DNA of 14,352 nt from Cyanobacteria bacterium UBA8156 (GTDB lineage: Bacteria > Cyanobacteriota > Cyanobacteriia > Pseudanabaenales > Pseudanabaenaceae): positions 1-14,352 of the forward strand of contig DMPD01000190.1 in assembly GCA_003456125.1 (NCBI GenBank). The letters run 5' to 3'. Shown piece after piece: positions 1 through 8,685 of the stretch (position 1 is the stretch's first letter; each line of letters opens with the position of its first letter). The notes beneath the pieces were generated by a model that saw only the letters and a list, made by a program, of their open reading frames with translations, searched no databases and had not been told where the DNA came from. The translations under genes were made by a program, and so were the position numbers.

Positions 1-60
1 TTCTTTCCGCGCTCTCTCCGCCCCCCCCTCGGGGGGGGGGGGGGGGGGGTGGGGTGGGGG
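1..60. repeat. Low-complexity C8 / G19 homopolymer block
   Basis: A run of eight C at 21-28 is followed after two bases by nineteen G at 31-49, then by G4 and G5 runs separated by single T. The C and G runs could pair as a hairpin, and the G runs could form a G-quadruplex. No gene overlaps it. Such tracts are error-prone in sequencing, so the exact length is doubtful. It may mark an assembly edge or a natural gap region. Confidence 0.8.
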
Positions 61-130
61 CAAACCTCTCAAAGTTAATTAAAATGACTATACTCGTACC
101 CAGGGATGAACCTGAATAACATGCGTATAA

Positions 131-186
131 CGAGATACAGATAGAGAGATACGGATAGCGAGATACGAGCTACGGACAATGAGCTA
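131..186. repeat. Degenerate 14-bp tandem repeat, four units
   Basis: Units start at 131, 145, 159 and 173. The first two differ at two positions (cgagatacagatag and agagatacggatag). The third keeps its first nine bases and the fourth is strongly decayed. The array ends on the stop codon of the minus-strand small gene (184-186). Nothing else is seen between 61 and 130 apart from AT-rich sequence. Confidence 0.75.
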
Positions 187-345
187 CGGACGCAGACCCA
201 ATTGATTCATTTCCCGTTCCAGGGCCGCCAGCAATTGGGTGTTGCTGCGGGCCCGGGCAGCTTCCATGCGTCGTTTGAGGGAGTTGGCCAAACTAGCCCG
301 ATGGTTGGCTTCGGCTTCACGTTGGCGTTGGGGATCGATGGCCAT
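184..345 (-). CDS. Small basic cyanobacterial protein, candidate PirA-like PII-interacting regulator
   Basis: Encodes 53 residues, MAIDPQRQREAEANHRAS onward, ending in LGLRP. It is rich in Arg, Ala, Gln and Glu, is predicted largely helical, and has no membrane segment. The ATG at 345 was chosen because GGAG lies about 10 nt upstream. An in-frame extension to 456 would run through a 9-bp repeat encoding Tyr-Pro-Lys iterations and looks non-coding. The pattern of a SLKRR-type basic helix followed by LLAALE resembles a family of roughly 50-residue cyanobacterial proteins that, from memory, includes PirA, which binds PII and tunes arginine synthesis. That identity is inference and unverified. 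A GTAN8TAC box at 473-486 with TATACT at 448-453 upstream fits nitrogen control. It is divergent from the sugar dehydrogenase gene. Confidence 0.7.
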   Translation of the reverse strand: MAIDPQRQREAEANHRASLANSLKRRMEAARARSNTQLLAALEREMNQLGLRP

Positions 346-360
346 GGGGTTTCTCCGTTG

Positions 361-396
361 ATACTTTGGATATTTTGGATACTTCTGATACTTCCA
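361..396. repeat. 9-bp tandem repeat, four imperfect units
   Basis: Units are atactttgg (361), atattttgg (370), atacttctg (379) and atacttcca (388). The array lies in the presumed 5' leader of the minus-strand small gene, just upstream of its ribosome binding site. Because the period is a multiple of three it keeps a reading frame open and makes a false N-terminal extension. Confidence 0.8.
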
Positions 397-447
397 AAAA
401 GATGGTTGCTGGATCGATGCCGTACACTTCGATCTTCGCACTCCCCT

Positions 448-453
448 AGTATA
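448..453 (-). promoter_or_regulatory. Possible -10 box (TATACT) for the small gene
   Basis: The minus strand reads TATACT, matching the TAN3T form of NtcA-activated -10 boxes. No -35 consensus is visible 17 nt upstream. The GTAN8TAC box at 473-486 ends 19 nt upstream, slightly closer than the usual 20-24 nt. The implied leader is about 95 nt and would contain the 9-bp repeats. Confidence 0.35.
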
Positions 454-472
454 CACAAACGCTCAAAGCGCT

Positions 473-486
473 GTAGCTTTCGATAC
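473..486. promoter_or_regulatory. NtcA-type box GTAN8TAC in a divergent gap
   Basis: The sequence is GTA, eight bases, TAC, a full match to the cyanobacterial NtcA consensus, in the gap between the minus-strand small gene and the sugar dehydrogenase gene. Three or so such matches are expected by chance in 14 kb, so location and the TATACT element 19 nt away are the supporting points. On the plus strand no TAN3T element sits at a suitable distance, so the small gene is the likelier target. Confidence 0.45.
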
Positions 487-564
487 AAAAATTTGTAACG
501 ATGGCGCAAACCTGGAGGGGTGCTCCCAGGGTCTAACACAAAAAGCATAGGGAGTCCGGAACAC

Positions 565-1683
565 ATGCAAGGATGGTGGACAGTACCGGTAGTGATGGGG
601 CTGGCGATCGCGGCGCCGGCTTGGGGGCAGGTTTACCGGGTGGAAACGGTGCTGACGGGTTTAGAGCGGCCGTGGGGCATGGCTTGGTTGCCGGATGGCA
701 CGTTGTTGGTGACGGAACGACCGGGGCGGTTGCGGGCGATCCGGGGCGGTGTGCTCGATCCCGCACCGATTGCGGGAGTACCCCAAGTACTGGCCGCGGG
801 GCAGGGAGGATTGCTGGATGTGACGGTGCATCCCAATTTTGCCAACAATCGGTGGGTTTACCTGAGCTATGCCAGCGGCACACCGCAACGCAACCGGTTG
901 CAGGTGGCGCGGGGGGTTTGGGACGGGCGGCAATTGCGCAACCTCCAGGTGATTTTGGAAACTTCTCCGTGGAAGTCCGGCACCCAGCATTTTGGCTCAC
1001 GGTTTACGTGGCTGCCCGATCGCACGCTGTTGATTTCGGTGGGGGATGGCGGCAATCCGCCGGTAACGTTGGCGGGGGATTTGATTCGGATGCAGGCCCA
1101 AAACGGGGCTTCCCACCTCGGGAAGGTGCTGCGGATTCGGGACGATGGCAGCGTACCGCCGGACAATCCTTTTGCCAATCAAGGGAGTTTCGATGCCAAG
1201 GTGTGGTCTTTGGGTCATCGCAACATTCAAGGCAAAGCCATGGATCCCCAAACCCGTGTGCTTTGGGCTACGGAGCACGGTTCCCGGGGTGGAGACGAGG
1301 TCAATCGGCTGGCGGCAGGGCAAAACTTTGGCTGGCCGGTGGTTTCCCAAACCCGTGAATACACGACGGGGGAACCGATTGGTGTCCCTTCGCGCTCGGA
1401 TATGGTGAACCCGCTGTGGGTGTGGCCCCAGGCGATCGCCCCTTCTGGTTTGGTGGTCTACCGTGGGAATCGGTTCCCGCAATGGCAGGGACAATTGTTT
1501 GCCGGTGGCTTGGTCTCCCAGAGCGTCCACCGGCTGGAGGTTCAGGGAAACCGCCTCACGGAACGGGAACGGATTGCCATTGGGCAACGGGTGCGGGACG
1601 TGCGGCAGGGCCCCGATGGTCTGCTGTACATCCTGACGGACAATGCCGATGGCCGCTTGGTGCGGTTGGTTCCCGCTTCCTAG
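565..1683 (+). CDS. Secreted PQQ-dependent sugar dehydrogenase (YliI/Asd, GSDH-type beta-propeller)
   Basis: A 372-residue member of the glucose/sorbosone dehydrogenase family, which oxidises aldose sugars with PQQ in the periplasm. The ATG at 565 was chosen because GGAG lies 10 nt upstream and the protein then begins with a signal peptide (hydrophobic about residues 5-18, likely cleavage after Ala-Trp-Gly near 21). A GTG at 520 in frame has no such support. Visible family motifs: GQGGLLDV 79-86, QHFGSR 141-146 (catalytic His region), GDGGN 160-164, GHRNIQG 217-223, EHGSRGGDE 237-245, NFGWP 254-258, APSGL 292-296 and a closing RQGPDGLLY blade. Length is normal for the bacterial family. Substrate is unknown, and PQQ must come from outside if the host lacks its synthesis. 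It ends 12 nt from the convergent ycf51. Confidence 0.9.
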   Translation: MQGWWTVPVVMGLAIAAPAWGQVYRVETVLTGLERPWGMAWLPDGTLLVTERPGRLRAIRGGVLDPAPIAGVPQVLAAGQGGLLDVTVHPNFANNRWVYLSYASGTPQRNRLQVARGVWDGRQLRNLQVILETSPWKSGTQHFGSRFTWLPDRTLLISVGDGGNPPVTLAGDLIRMQAQNGASHLGKVLRIRDDGSVPPDNPFANQGSFDAKVWSLGHRNIQGKAMDPQTRVLWATEHGSRGGDEVNRLAAGQNFGWPVVSQTREYTTGEPIGVPSRSDMVNPLWVWPQAIAPSGLVVYRGNRFPQWQGQLFAGGLVSQSVHRLEVQGNRLTERERIAIGQRVRDVRQGPDGLLYILTDNADGRLVRLVPAS

Positions 1684-1695
1684 GTGCACCCGTGG

Positions 1696-2238
1696 TCAGG
1701 GAGAACCCGGGATGTCATCCTTCAGGGCCTGCAGCCGGGCCAATCCCTCCGGTTTGAGGGCCAGGGTCGCGTTGGGATCGGGGCCCCGTTGCAGCGATCG
1801 CCGGAGCGTACCCACGTATACGGGCTCCGATACTCCCGGTTGGGGATGGGCGATCGCCCGGGCCCAGACGGTCATTTCGGTGCTCCCTTGGCCGTTGCGG
1901 CCGGGTACGGCCAGATTCTGGCCGGCTTTGGTGAGGGTGGCCACCAGTTGGTCTTGGGCGATGGTGGGGGGCACGGCGATCGCCACTTCCGGGCCGTAGC
2001 GATCGAACACCACGGCGTAGGGGGCGGCCCCTGCTACCTCGGTGGGCACGATGGGGGCCAAACTCAGGGCAAACAGCCCCACCGTCAATACCACCGAGAA
2101 GGCGGTGATGCCCACCATCCGAAACCGAAATCCCCACTTTTGGGCAAAGGCAATGCCGGTTAGCAACGTCACAGCCAGCACAAACAAGCCCATGGCTTGG
2201 GCCAACTGACCATAGGTGGCGGGTGCCAATAAATCCAT
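1696..2238 (-). CDS. ycf51: Ycf51 family protein (DUF2518)
   Basis: A 180-residue membrane protein of the Ycf51/DUF2518 family, conserved in cyanobacteria and some plastids, function unknown. Two hydrophobic segments (about residues 12-32 and 42-62) flank the signature KWGFRFRMVG. A soluble C-terminal domain follows with VVFDRYGPEVAIAVPP and the segment HPQPGVSEPVYVGTLRRSL. Of two nearby ATG codons, the one at 2238 is preferred: AAGGA sits five bases upstream, whereas it overlaps the ATG at 2244. It lies 51 nt downstream of guaA in the same direction and may be read from the same transcript. It is convergent with the sugar dehydrogenase gene. Confidence 0.85.
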   Translation of the reverse strand: MDLLAPATYGQLAQAMGLFVLAVTLLTGIAFAQKWGFRFRMVGITAFSVVLTVGLFALSLAPIVPTEVAGAAPYAVVFDRYGPEVAIAVPPTIAQDQLVATLTKAGQNLAVPGRNGQGSTEMTVWARAIAHPQPGVSEPVYVGTLRRSLQRGPDPNATLALKPEGLARLQALKDDIPGSP

Positions 2239-2289
2239 GTGCATCCTTGCGTACAGTCTGTTCTTAGCTTACCTGACCCCCATCACTCT

Positions 2290-3924
2290 TCATTCCCACT
2301 CAATGGTGCCCGGCGGCTTGGACGTGATGTCCAGCACCACCCGGTTTACCCCCGCCACTTCGTTCACAATCCGGTTGGCAATGGTGTCCAGCAGGGTATA
2401 GGGGACTTTCGCCCAGTCGGCGGTCATGCCGTCTTCGCTGGTGACCAGGCGCAACACCACCGGACAGGCATAGGTACGTTGATCGCCCATCACCCCCACG
2501 GTCCGCACCGTCGGCAACAACACGGCAAATGCCTGCCACAGGCTGTCGTACAGGCCGGAGCGGTTCACCTCTTGCCGCACGATTAAATCGGCATCTCGCA
2601 AAATGTTCAGGCGCTCCCGCGTGACCTCGCCAATGATGCGAATGGCCAAACCCGGCCCCGGAAACGGCTGGCGGCGAACGATTTCATCCGGCAGCCCCAG
2701 GGCTGAGCCCACCTTCCGCACTTCATCCTTGAACAGTTTCCGCAGCGGCTCCACCAACTCAAACCGGAGGTTGGGCGGTAAACCACCCACATTGTGATGG
2801 CTTTTGATTTTCACCGCTACCCGTTTGCCGGTCACCGGGTCAACATTGGTATCCGCCGACTCAATGACATCGGGGTAAAGGGTGCCCTGGGCCAGAAAAT
2901 CAAAAGGCCCAATCCGGATCGATTCTTCTTCAAATACGCGAATAAACTCATAGCCAATGCGCTTGCGTTTTTCTTCGGGATCGGTGACCCCCGCTAACCG
3001 ATCGATGAAGCGATCGCGCGCATTTACGTAGTGCACCGGAATGTGAAATTGCTCTTCAAACAGTTTCACCAGGCGCTCCGGTTCCAATTTGCGCATGAAC
3101 CCCTGATCGATAAACATACAGGTCAGGCGATCGCCGATGGCTTTGTGCAGCAGAAACGCCAACGTGGAGGAATCAACCCCCCCCGACAACGCCAACAACA
3201 CCCGTTTTTCCCCCACCTGTTGCCGAATATCGGTCAGGGCTTCTTCAATAAAGGTATTGGTCGTCCACTTGGGTTCACACTGGCAAATGTGATAGACAAA
3301 ATTGCGGAGGAGGGCCATACCGCCTTGGGAGTGCACCACTTCGGGGTGAAACTGTACCCCATACCAACGGTTTTGGTGATGGGCGATCGCCGCGCAGGGG
3401 GTATTGGTGGTGTGGGCCAACACACCGAACCCAGGGGGCAAGGCCTCCACCGCATCCCCGTGGCTCATCCACATCACCGATCCAGACTCCACATTGGTGA
3501 GCAAGTCGGTTGGGTCGTCCACCCACAATTCCGCGCGGCCGTATTCCCCGCGACTGGCCCGCACCACTTGCCCCCCCAACTGCTGGGCCATCAACTGCAT
3601 GCCGTAGCAGACTCCCAGCACGGGCACCCCCAAATCCCAGAGGGCCGGATCGCAAGCCGGGGCCCCTTCGTCGTACACCGAATTGGGCCCCCCCGACAGG
3701 ATGATGCCCTTCAGGTTAGCGGTTTGCAGCCGTTCGATGGGGGTGCGGTACGACACCACCTCGGAATACACTTGGGTTTCGCGAATGCGGCGGGCAATCA
3801 GTTCGGAGTATTGGGAGCCAAAATCCAAAATGGCAATGGTGGGACGACCTTCCCCTGTCCCTGCCGGAGCCTTGGTTTGCCCAAGGGGTGAAACAGAAGC
3901 AACCACAGCAAAACCCCGTGACAA
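2290..3924 (-). CDS. guaA: GMP synthase (glutamine-hydrolysing)
   Basis: Makes GMP from XMP, ATP and glutamine in the cytoplasm, the last step of guanine nucleotide synthesis. The 544 residues match the usual cyanobacterial length. Domains: class I glutamine amidotransferase about 28-215 (nucleophile Cys106 in GVCYG, His193 and Glu195 in FHPEV), ATP pyrophosphatase about 220-415 (P-loop SGGVDS 247-252), and the C-terminal dimerisation domain ending in the canonical TIEWE. The start is uncertain. The frame opens with TTG at 3924, with TAGGA only one base upstream. A GTG at 3906 is the main alternative, and both leave all domains whole. The kinase gene ends 18 nt upstream and ycf51 starts 51 nt downstream, so the three may be co-transcribed. 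Confidence 0.96.
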   Translation of the reverse strand: MSRGFAVVASVSPLGQTKAPAGTGEGRPTIAILDFGSQYSELIARRIRETQVYSEVVSYRTPIERLQTANLKGIILSGGPNSVYDEGAPACDPALWDLGVPVLGVCYGMQLMAQQLGGQVVRASRGEYGRAELWVDDPTDLLTNVESGSVMWMSHGDAVEALPPGFGVLAHTTNTPCAAIAHHQNRWYGVQFHPEVVHSQGGMALLRNFVYHICQCEPKWTTNTFIEEALTDIRQQVGEKRVLLALSGGVDSSTLAFLLHKAIGDRLTCMFIDQGFMRKLEPERLVKLFEEQFHIPVHYVNARDRFIDRLAGVTDPEEKRKRIGYEFIRVFEEESIRIGPFDFLAQGTLYPDVIESADTNVDPVTGKRVAVKIKSHHNVGGLPPNLRFELVEPLRKLFKDEVRKVGSALGLPDEIVRRQPFPGPGLAIRIIGEVTRERLNILRDADLIVRQEVNRSGLYDSLWQAFAVLLPTVRTVGVMGDQRTYACPVVLRLVTSEDGMTADWAKVPYTLLDTIANRIVNEVAGVNRVVLDITSKPPGTIEWE

Positions 3925-3942
3925 TTCCTATTAGTGTACGCC

Positions 3943-6900
3943 CTAATTTCCGGTGTGCTTTTCCAGGCAGGTGATTAGGGTACCAACGGTCAAAGGTTTG
4001 CTCAGATAGTCGGTCATGCCGGCGGCCAAACAGGCTTCACGGGACCCCGCCAGATCGTTGGCGGTGACCGCCACAATGGGTAAGGGAGACGGCAGGTGGG
4101 CATACAATTGCCCCCGGGACTGACCTTGGCGAATGTGCCGGGTCGCTTCGAGTCCATCCATCTCCGGCATGTGAATATCCATCAATACCAAATCGCAATA
4201 GGTGTGTTGCAAAAAGGCCAGACACTCTCGCCCGTTGGTAGCGACCATGGTGCGATGCCCCAGCCGCTCCAGCATGCGTCGCAATACCCGCTGATTGACC
4301 GGGTTATCCTCTACGACCAATACCTGCAGGAACGATCGCGCCGCTGCTTTGGGGGTGTCCTGCACCAACGTGCCGGCCGACGAGACCAACCCTACCGGCA
4401 CCCACAAACCAAATTGGCTGCCGGACTCCACGGCCGCCACTGCAGCAGCGCTCAGGTTGGCCGGCGGCTGGCCCCCCACCTTCCCCCCCGAAATCACCCA
4501 CAGTTGCCCCTGCATCAACCGACACAGGCGATCGGCAATGGCCAAGCCCAAACCGGTACCGCCATACCGCCGGGTAGACGACAAGTCGGCTTGCATAAAC
4601 GGTGTAAACAGTTTGCCAAAATGGGTGGGCGCAATGCCAATGCCCCGATCGCGCACCGTAATTTCGAGTTGGTTGGGCTCTAGCCAATCTACGGCAACAT
4701 CGATCGCCCCGCCGTTCCCAAACTTAATGGCGTTGTCCAACAGATTGCTCAGGACTTGCCCCAGCCGTCGGTAGTCTCCGCAAACCTGGGACGGTACCGT
4801 TGGGGCTATGGTCACGGCGATCGCGATGTCCCCCTCGGCAATTTGCCGCCGCCGTTGGGCGATCGCCTCGTCCACCAACACAGCCGGCGCAAAAACCAGT
4901 GTCTCCAGCTCCATGCCTTCGGCTTCGGCCCTGGTGAAGTCCAAAATGTCATTCAAAATGCGCAACAAGTCTTCCCCACTCCGCCGGACATAGGCAAGCA
5001 TTTCTTGGTGTTGGGGAGTAGGAGTGTCCATCAACATCAAATCGGTAAATCCCAAAATGGCATTCAGAGGCGTGCGCAGCTCATGGCTCATCATGGCCAA
5101 AAATTCGCTCTTGGCCCGGTTGGCTGCTTCTGCCTGCTGCTTCGTCAAGGCCAAGGTTCGATTTTGCTGTTTTTCGCGCGCCAGGAGGTCGGCCTGGGCA
5201 AAGGCAATGCCCAAATGGTTGGCCACCTCTTGCAGCAACGAGATTTCGGCCTCGGTCCACTGACGCTGGTAGCCCCCCTGGTGCAGCACCACCAGCCCGG
5301 TGGGTCTTCCCCGCTCGGAGGTGCGCACCGCCATGCAGGCCTGCACCCGCACCGCCAAAAGGTCTGACTGCCACACCCCCAATTCGGTGCTCTTGTCAAC
5401 GTTGGTGATCGCCAAGACCCGATCGCTGGCCAGCAAAGCCGCCGCCGTTGGGTTGCCGGCCACCGGAAACCGACTGCCCAGCACCGAGGGGTAATCACCG
5501 GTCAAAAATTCCGCCACGCACGTAGCCGTTAGCTGCTGCTCATTCCGTACGTAGATGGCACAACCGCTGACCCGAAAGGCCTCGCCGATGGCGATCGCCG
5601 CCCGGAGAAACATCTGCTCACCGGTGGCTTGCTCCCGAATATCCCGGATAATTTTGCGCAGCAACAGCTCCCGTTGGTACTGCTGTTGCAGAGTGTGTTG
5701 CGAGGTTTTGCGCTCCGTGATGTCACTGAGGGTACCGGCCAGGCGCAAAACCCGTCCGTGGCGATCGCGGGCTACGGCCCGACCCTGTTGCCGCACCCAT
5801 CGCCAAGTACCGTCGGCATGGCGGATGGGGTATTCCAGAGTCCAATCTGGGCTCGTGCCCGCCAAATGCCCGTACAAGGATTTCCCCAACCGTACCCGGT
5901 AATGGGGATGCACCCGTTCCAACCACGCACAGGGCGGCAGGGTGTGGGGCAGACCCACGATCGCCAAACTCTGGGGATGCAAATACAGGAGATTGGGCAA
6001 GACCCAGTCCCACAGACCATTGCCGCTGCCGGCCATCGCCAGTTGCAACCGCTCGCTGGTTTGGAGGGCGACTTCCTCTGCTTCTTTGCGTCTCGTCACG
6101 TCCCGCGCGACCGCCACCACACCTTGGGGCCGATCGCCCTCGGCGATCACCCCGGTCAACTGGACTTCCAGCCACAGATAGCTGCGGTCTTGTTTTTGAA
6201 ACCGAAAACACACCTGCGTGTGCAACGATTGCCCCTGGGCCAGTTGCCCCTGCAGCACTTGCCATGCCAGAACCACGGTGCGGCGATCTTGGGGATGAAC
6301 CCATCGCCATAGCTTGCCGGAGAGATGCGTCCACCCCAACAAGCGGGAGCCCGCCGGTGAAGCATAGCGCAGCTCTCCCGCCGGACTTAACCACACGATA
6401 ATATCGGTGGCATAGTCGGTCAACAAGCGGTAACGGGACTCCCGTTCTCGCAGTTCGCTCCAATATTGTTGCCGTTCGGTGCGATCGACCACCCGCCCCA
6501 GGGTGCCCTGGTATTTGCCCTGGCGATCGAACAGGGGCGTTACCACCACCACCGCCTGCAGGATTTGCCCGTCCCGCCGTCGAAATTGGAGATATCCCCC
6601 CGCTTCTTGCGGGCCGGCCATGGCTTCGCTGGTAGCCAACGAGGCTTCTTCGGGTTCCACGATCCAGCTTTCGAGGCATTTGCCGCGCAGCGCCCCAGGG
6701 GCTTCCCCCAACATCGCGGCAAATTTGCGGTTGACAAAGGTTAAAATGCCGTCCTCGTCAATGGTCCAAATGCCTTCGGCTTCGGTTTCGGCAATGTAGC
6801 GATACCACCCCTCTCCCCCATGGCTCTCATCTGGAGGCGCATCTGGAGAAGCATCTTGGGGCGCATTTTCAGGTATGTTTTCGGTCGCAGGGCCCGCCCG

Positions 6901-7002
6901 AAACGACCCAATACCTTCCACCCACTGGGAAATTTCCCAGTCGTAACTTTCCCACCGTTCTGAACGCTGGCTATCCGTAGAACCACTCCAGAAAGCTTTC
7001 AA
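3943..7002 (-). CDS. Hybrid sensor histidine kinase (PAS-PAS-PAS-GAF-HisKA-HATPase-REC)
   Basis: A probably cytoplasmic hybrid kinase; no transmembrane segment is visible. From the TTG at 7002 (1019 residues) the domains are: PAS about 65-176, PAS 184-306, PAS 316-432, GAF 456-606, HisKA 631-691 (His640 in MMSHELRTPL), HATPase 741-871 (N box NLLDNAIKF 753-761, G1 DRGIGI 785-790, G2 GGTGLGLAI 814-822) and REC 893-1016 (Glu-Asp pair, phospho-acceptor Asp942 in LMDIHMPEMDG, Lys1002). The PAS copies each end in a DVT/DIT-type PAC motif. The GAF shows no obvious bilin-binding motif. The frame is open to a TTG at 7134, but that stretch uses AGG, AGA and ATA codons and has no ribosome site. At 7002, GAGGGG lies about nine bases upstream. 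Signal and partner regulator are unknown. Its stop is 18 nt from guaA. Confidence 0.88.
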   Translation of the reverse strand: MKAFWSGSTDSQRSERWESYDWEISQWVEGIGSFRAGPATENIPENAPQDASPDAPPDESHGGEGWYRYIAETEAEGIWTIDEDGILTFVNRKFAAMLGEAPGALRGKCLESWIVEPEEASLATSEAMAGPQEAGGYLQFRRRDGQILQAVVVVTPLFDRQGKYQGTLGRVVDRTERQQYWSELRERESRYRLLTDYATDIIVWLSPAGELRYASPAGSRLLGWTHLSGKLWRWVHPQDRRTVVLAWQVLQGQLAQGQSLHTQVCFRFQKQDRSYLWLEVQLTGVIAEGDRPQGVVAVARDVTRRKEAEEVALQTSERLQLAMAGSGNGLWDWVLPNLLYLHPQSLAIVGLPHTLPPCAWLERVHPHYRVRLGKSLYGHLAGTSPDWTLEYPIRHADGTWRWVRQQGRAVARDRHGRVLRLAGTLSDITERKTSQHTLQQQYQRELLLRKIIRDIREQATGEQMFLRAAIAIGEAFRVSGCAIYVRNEQQLTATCVAEFLTGDYPSVLGSRFPVAGNPTAAALLASDRVLAITNVDKSTELGVWQSDLLAVRVQACMAVRTSERGRPTGLVVLHQGGYQRQWTEAEISLLQEVANHLGIAFAQADLLAREKQQNRTLALTKQQAEAANRAKSEFLAMMSHELRTPLNAILGFTDLMLMDTPTPQHQEMLAYVRRSGEDLLRILNDILDFTRAEAEGMELETLVFAPAVLVDEAIAQRRRQIAEGDIAIAVTIAPTVPSQVCGDYRRLGQVLSNLLDNAIKFGNGGAIDVAVDWLEPNQLEITVRDRGIGIAPTHFGKLFTPFMQADLSSTRRYGGTGLGLAIADRLCRLMQGQLWVISGGKVGGQPPANLSAAAVAAVESGSQFGLWVPVGLVSSAGTLVQDTPKAAARSFLQVLVVEDNPVNQRVLRRMLERLGHRTMVATNGRECLAFLQHTYCDLVLMDIHMPEMDGLEATRHIRQGQSRGQLYAHLPSPLPIVAVTANDLAGSREACLAAGMTDYLSKPLTVGTLITCLEKHTGN

Positions 7003-7199
7003 ACTTTCCGCCCCCTCGTAACGGGTTCCCCCCAACAGATGGCATTTCGGCTGATCTCTCAAGTGTTGGTTATGGATCGACCTACGTCCCCAATTTATTG
7101 TAGAAGAGTTCCTGTCTGCTGTGATCCGGATCAAGATGGCAAAGGTAAAGTTTTGCCGAAGGTTAGGATGGCAAGGGTGGACAAAATTCAGGAAAAACG

Positions 7200-8684
7200 A
7201 TGGCGATGGATGCCGAAGCGATGGTGGTGGGGGCCGGCATTGGTGGGTTGGTGGCGGCCACCCAGTTGGCGGCCAAGGGCATCTCGGTGTTGGTGTTGGA
7301 AAAGTACTTGATTCCGGGGGGCAGCGCCGGTTTTTTTGAACGGGATGGCTACCGCTTTGATGTGGGGGCTTCGATGATTTTTGGCTTTGGCCAACAGGGC
7401 ACGACCAACCTCCTCACTCGGGCTTTGGCCGCTGTGGGCGAATCCCTCGTGACGGTGCCCGACCCGGTGCAAATTGCGTACCACTTGCCCAACGGTTTGG
7501 CGGTACGGGTGCATCGCGACTACGAAGCGTTTTTGCAGGAATTGGGCGATCGCTTTCCCCACGAACGGTCGGGTATCCGCCGCTTCTACGATGAGTGCTG
7601 GCAGATTTTTCGTTGCCTCAACGCCATTGAGTTGTTGTCGTTGCAGGAATATCGCTATTTGTTCTGGGTGTTTTTTCAGAATCCGGTGGCCTGTTTGGGA
7701 TTGGCGCGGTATCTCCCCCAAAACGTCGGCGATCTGGCCCGGCGCTATATCCGCGATCCGGAATTGCTGCAGTTTATTGATATGGAATGCTACTGCTGGT
7801 CGGTGGTGCCGGCCGATCGCACCCCGGCCATCAACGGCGGTATGGTGTTCAGCGATCGCCATTACGGCGGTATCAACTACCCCAAGGGGGGCGTGGGTCA
7901 AATTGCCTTGGCTTTGGCGCGGGGTCTGGAGCGGCACGGCGGTCGCATTCGCTACGGCGCCCGGGTGACCGCATTGCTGCCCGATCGCGAAGGGGTTACG
8001 GTGCGTTTGGCCAATGGCGAGTCCCTGCGGGCGAAGCGGGTGATTTCCAATGCCACCCGCTGGGATACGTTCGATCGCCTGGTGCCGTTGCCGTTGCCCC
8101 CCTCCGAACAACAATGGCGCGATCGCTATCAGCCCTCCCCCAGTTTCCTCAGTGTGCATTTGGGGGTGAAAGCCGATGTCCTGCCGCCGGGCACCGATTG
8201 CCACCACATTTTGCTGGAGGACTGGGCCCACCTGGAGGCGGAACAGGGCACGGTGTTTGTGTCGATCCCCACGCTGCTCGACCCGGAATTGGCTCCCCCC
8301 GGCCGCCATATTGTCCATACGTTTACCCCCAGTTGGCTGGCCCACTGGCAACACCTTTCCCCCTCAGCCTACCAAGAACAGAAAACGGCGGCGGCCCAAG
8401 CCTTGATCGCCCGCTTGGAACGGTTGTGGCCCGGCTTGAGCCAGGCGATCGAGGTGCAAGAGGTAGGTACCCCCCGCACCCATCGCCGGTTTTTGGGCCG
8501 GATGGACGGCACCTATGGCCCCATCCCCCGCGATCGCCCCTGGGGGCTGGTGGGCATGCCCCTGAACCGCACCCCCTTCCCCAACCTGTTTTGCGTGGGG
8601 GACAGCACGTTCCCCGGTCAAGGCCTCAATGCCGTGGCTTTTTCCGGCTTCGCCTGTGGCCATTTGGTGGCCAGCACCCTCTAA
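7200..8684 (+). CDS. crtH: Carotene cis-trans isomerase (CrtISO)
   Basis: Converts poly-cis-lycopene to all-trans-lycopene, the final isomerisation before cyclisation in the plant-type carotenoid pathway. The 494 residues match the CRTISO/CrtH family. The N-terminal FAD Rossmann motif GAGIGG at 11-16 is followed by Glu34 at the end of beta-2 and by PGGSAGFFERDGYRFDVGAS. The C-terminal FAD segment VGDSTFPGQGLNAV begins near 466. The ATG at 7200 has AGGA six bases upstream. It diverges from the kinase gene, and its stop is one base from the convergent stop of dprA. The alternatives are other members of the CrtI/CrtO superfamily, but the YCWSVVPADRTPAING and NYPKGGVGQI segments favour CrtH. Confidence 0.9.
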   Translation: MAMDAEAMVVGAGIGGLVAATQLAAKGISVLVLEKYLIPGGSAGFFERDGYRFDVGASMIFGFGQQGTTNLLTRALAAVGESLVTVPDPVQIAYHLPNGLAVRVHRDYEAFLQELGDRFPHERSGIRRFYDECWQIFRCLNAIELLSLQEYRYLFWVFFQNPVACLGLARYLPQNVGDLARRYIRDPELLQFIDMECYCWSVVPADRTPAINGGMVFSDRHYGGINYPKGGVGQIALALARGLERHGGRIRYGARVTALLPDREGVTVRLANGESLRAKRVISNATRWDTFDRLVPLPLPPSEQQWRDRYQPSPSFLSVHLGVKADVLPPGTDCHHILLEDWAHLEAEQGTVFVSIPTLLDPELAPPGRHIVHTFTPSWLAHWQHLSPSAYQEQKTAAAQALIARLERLWPGLSQAIEVQEVGTPRTHRRFLGRMDGTYGPIPRDRPWGLVGMPLNRTPFPNLFCVGDSTFPGQGLNAVAFSGFACGHLVASTL

Positions 8685-8685
8685 C

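Noticed and set aside
89..94. TATACT as a plus-strand promoter
   Set aside because: No -35 box at 16-18 nt, and no plus-strand gene close downstream.
520..564. GTG start for the sugar dehydrogenase
   Set aside because: It would place 15 polar residues before a clean signal peptide. The ATG at 565 has a GGAG site 10 nt upstream.
3031..3891. 286-residue plus-strand frame opposite guaA
   Set aside because: Antisense to a certain gene, rich in His, Gln, Pro and Gly, with no domain.
5160..5640. Kinase GAF domain as a bilin-binding photoreceptor
   Set aside because: No conserved cyanobacteriochrome or phytochrome Cys motif is visible. The Cys residues present are not in the expected context.
7188..8354. 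388-residue minus-strand frame opposite crtH
   Set aside because: It mirrors the codon structure of crtH and has a His/Gln/Arg-rich composition typical of antisense frames in GC-rich genes.
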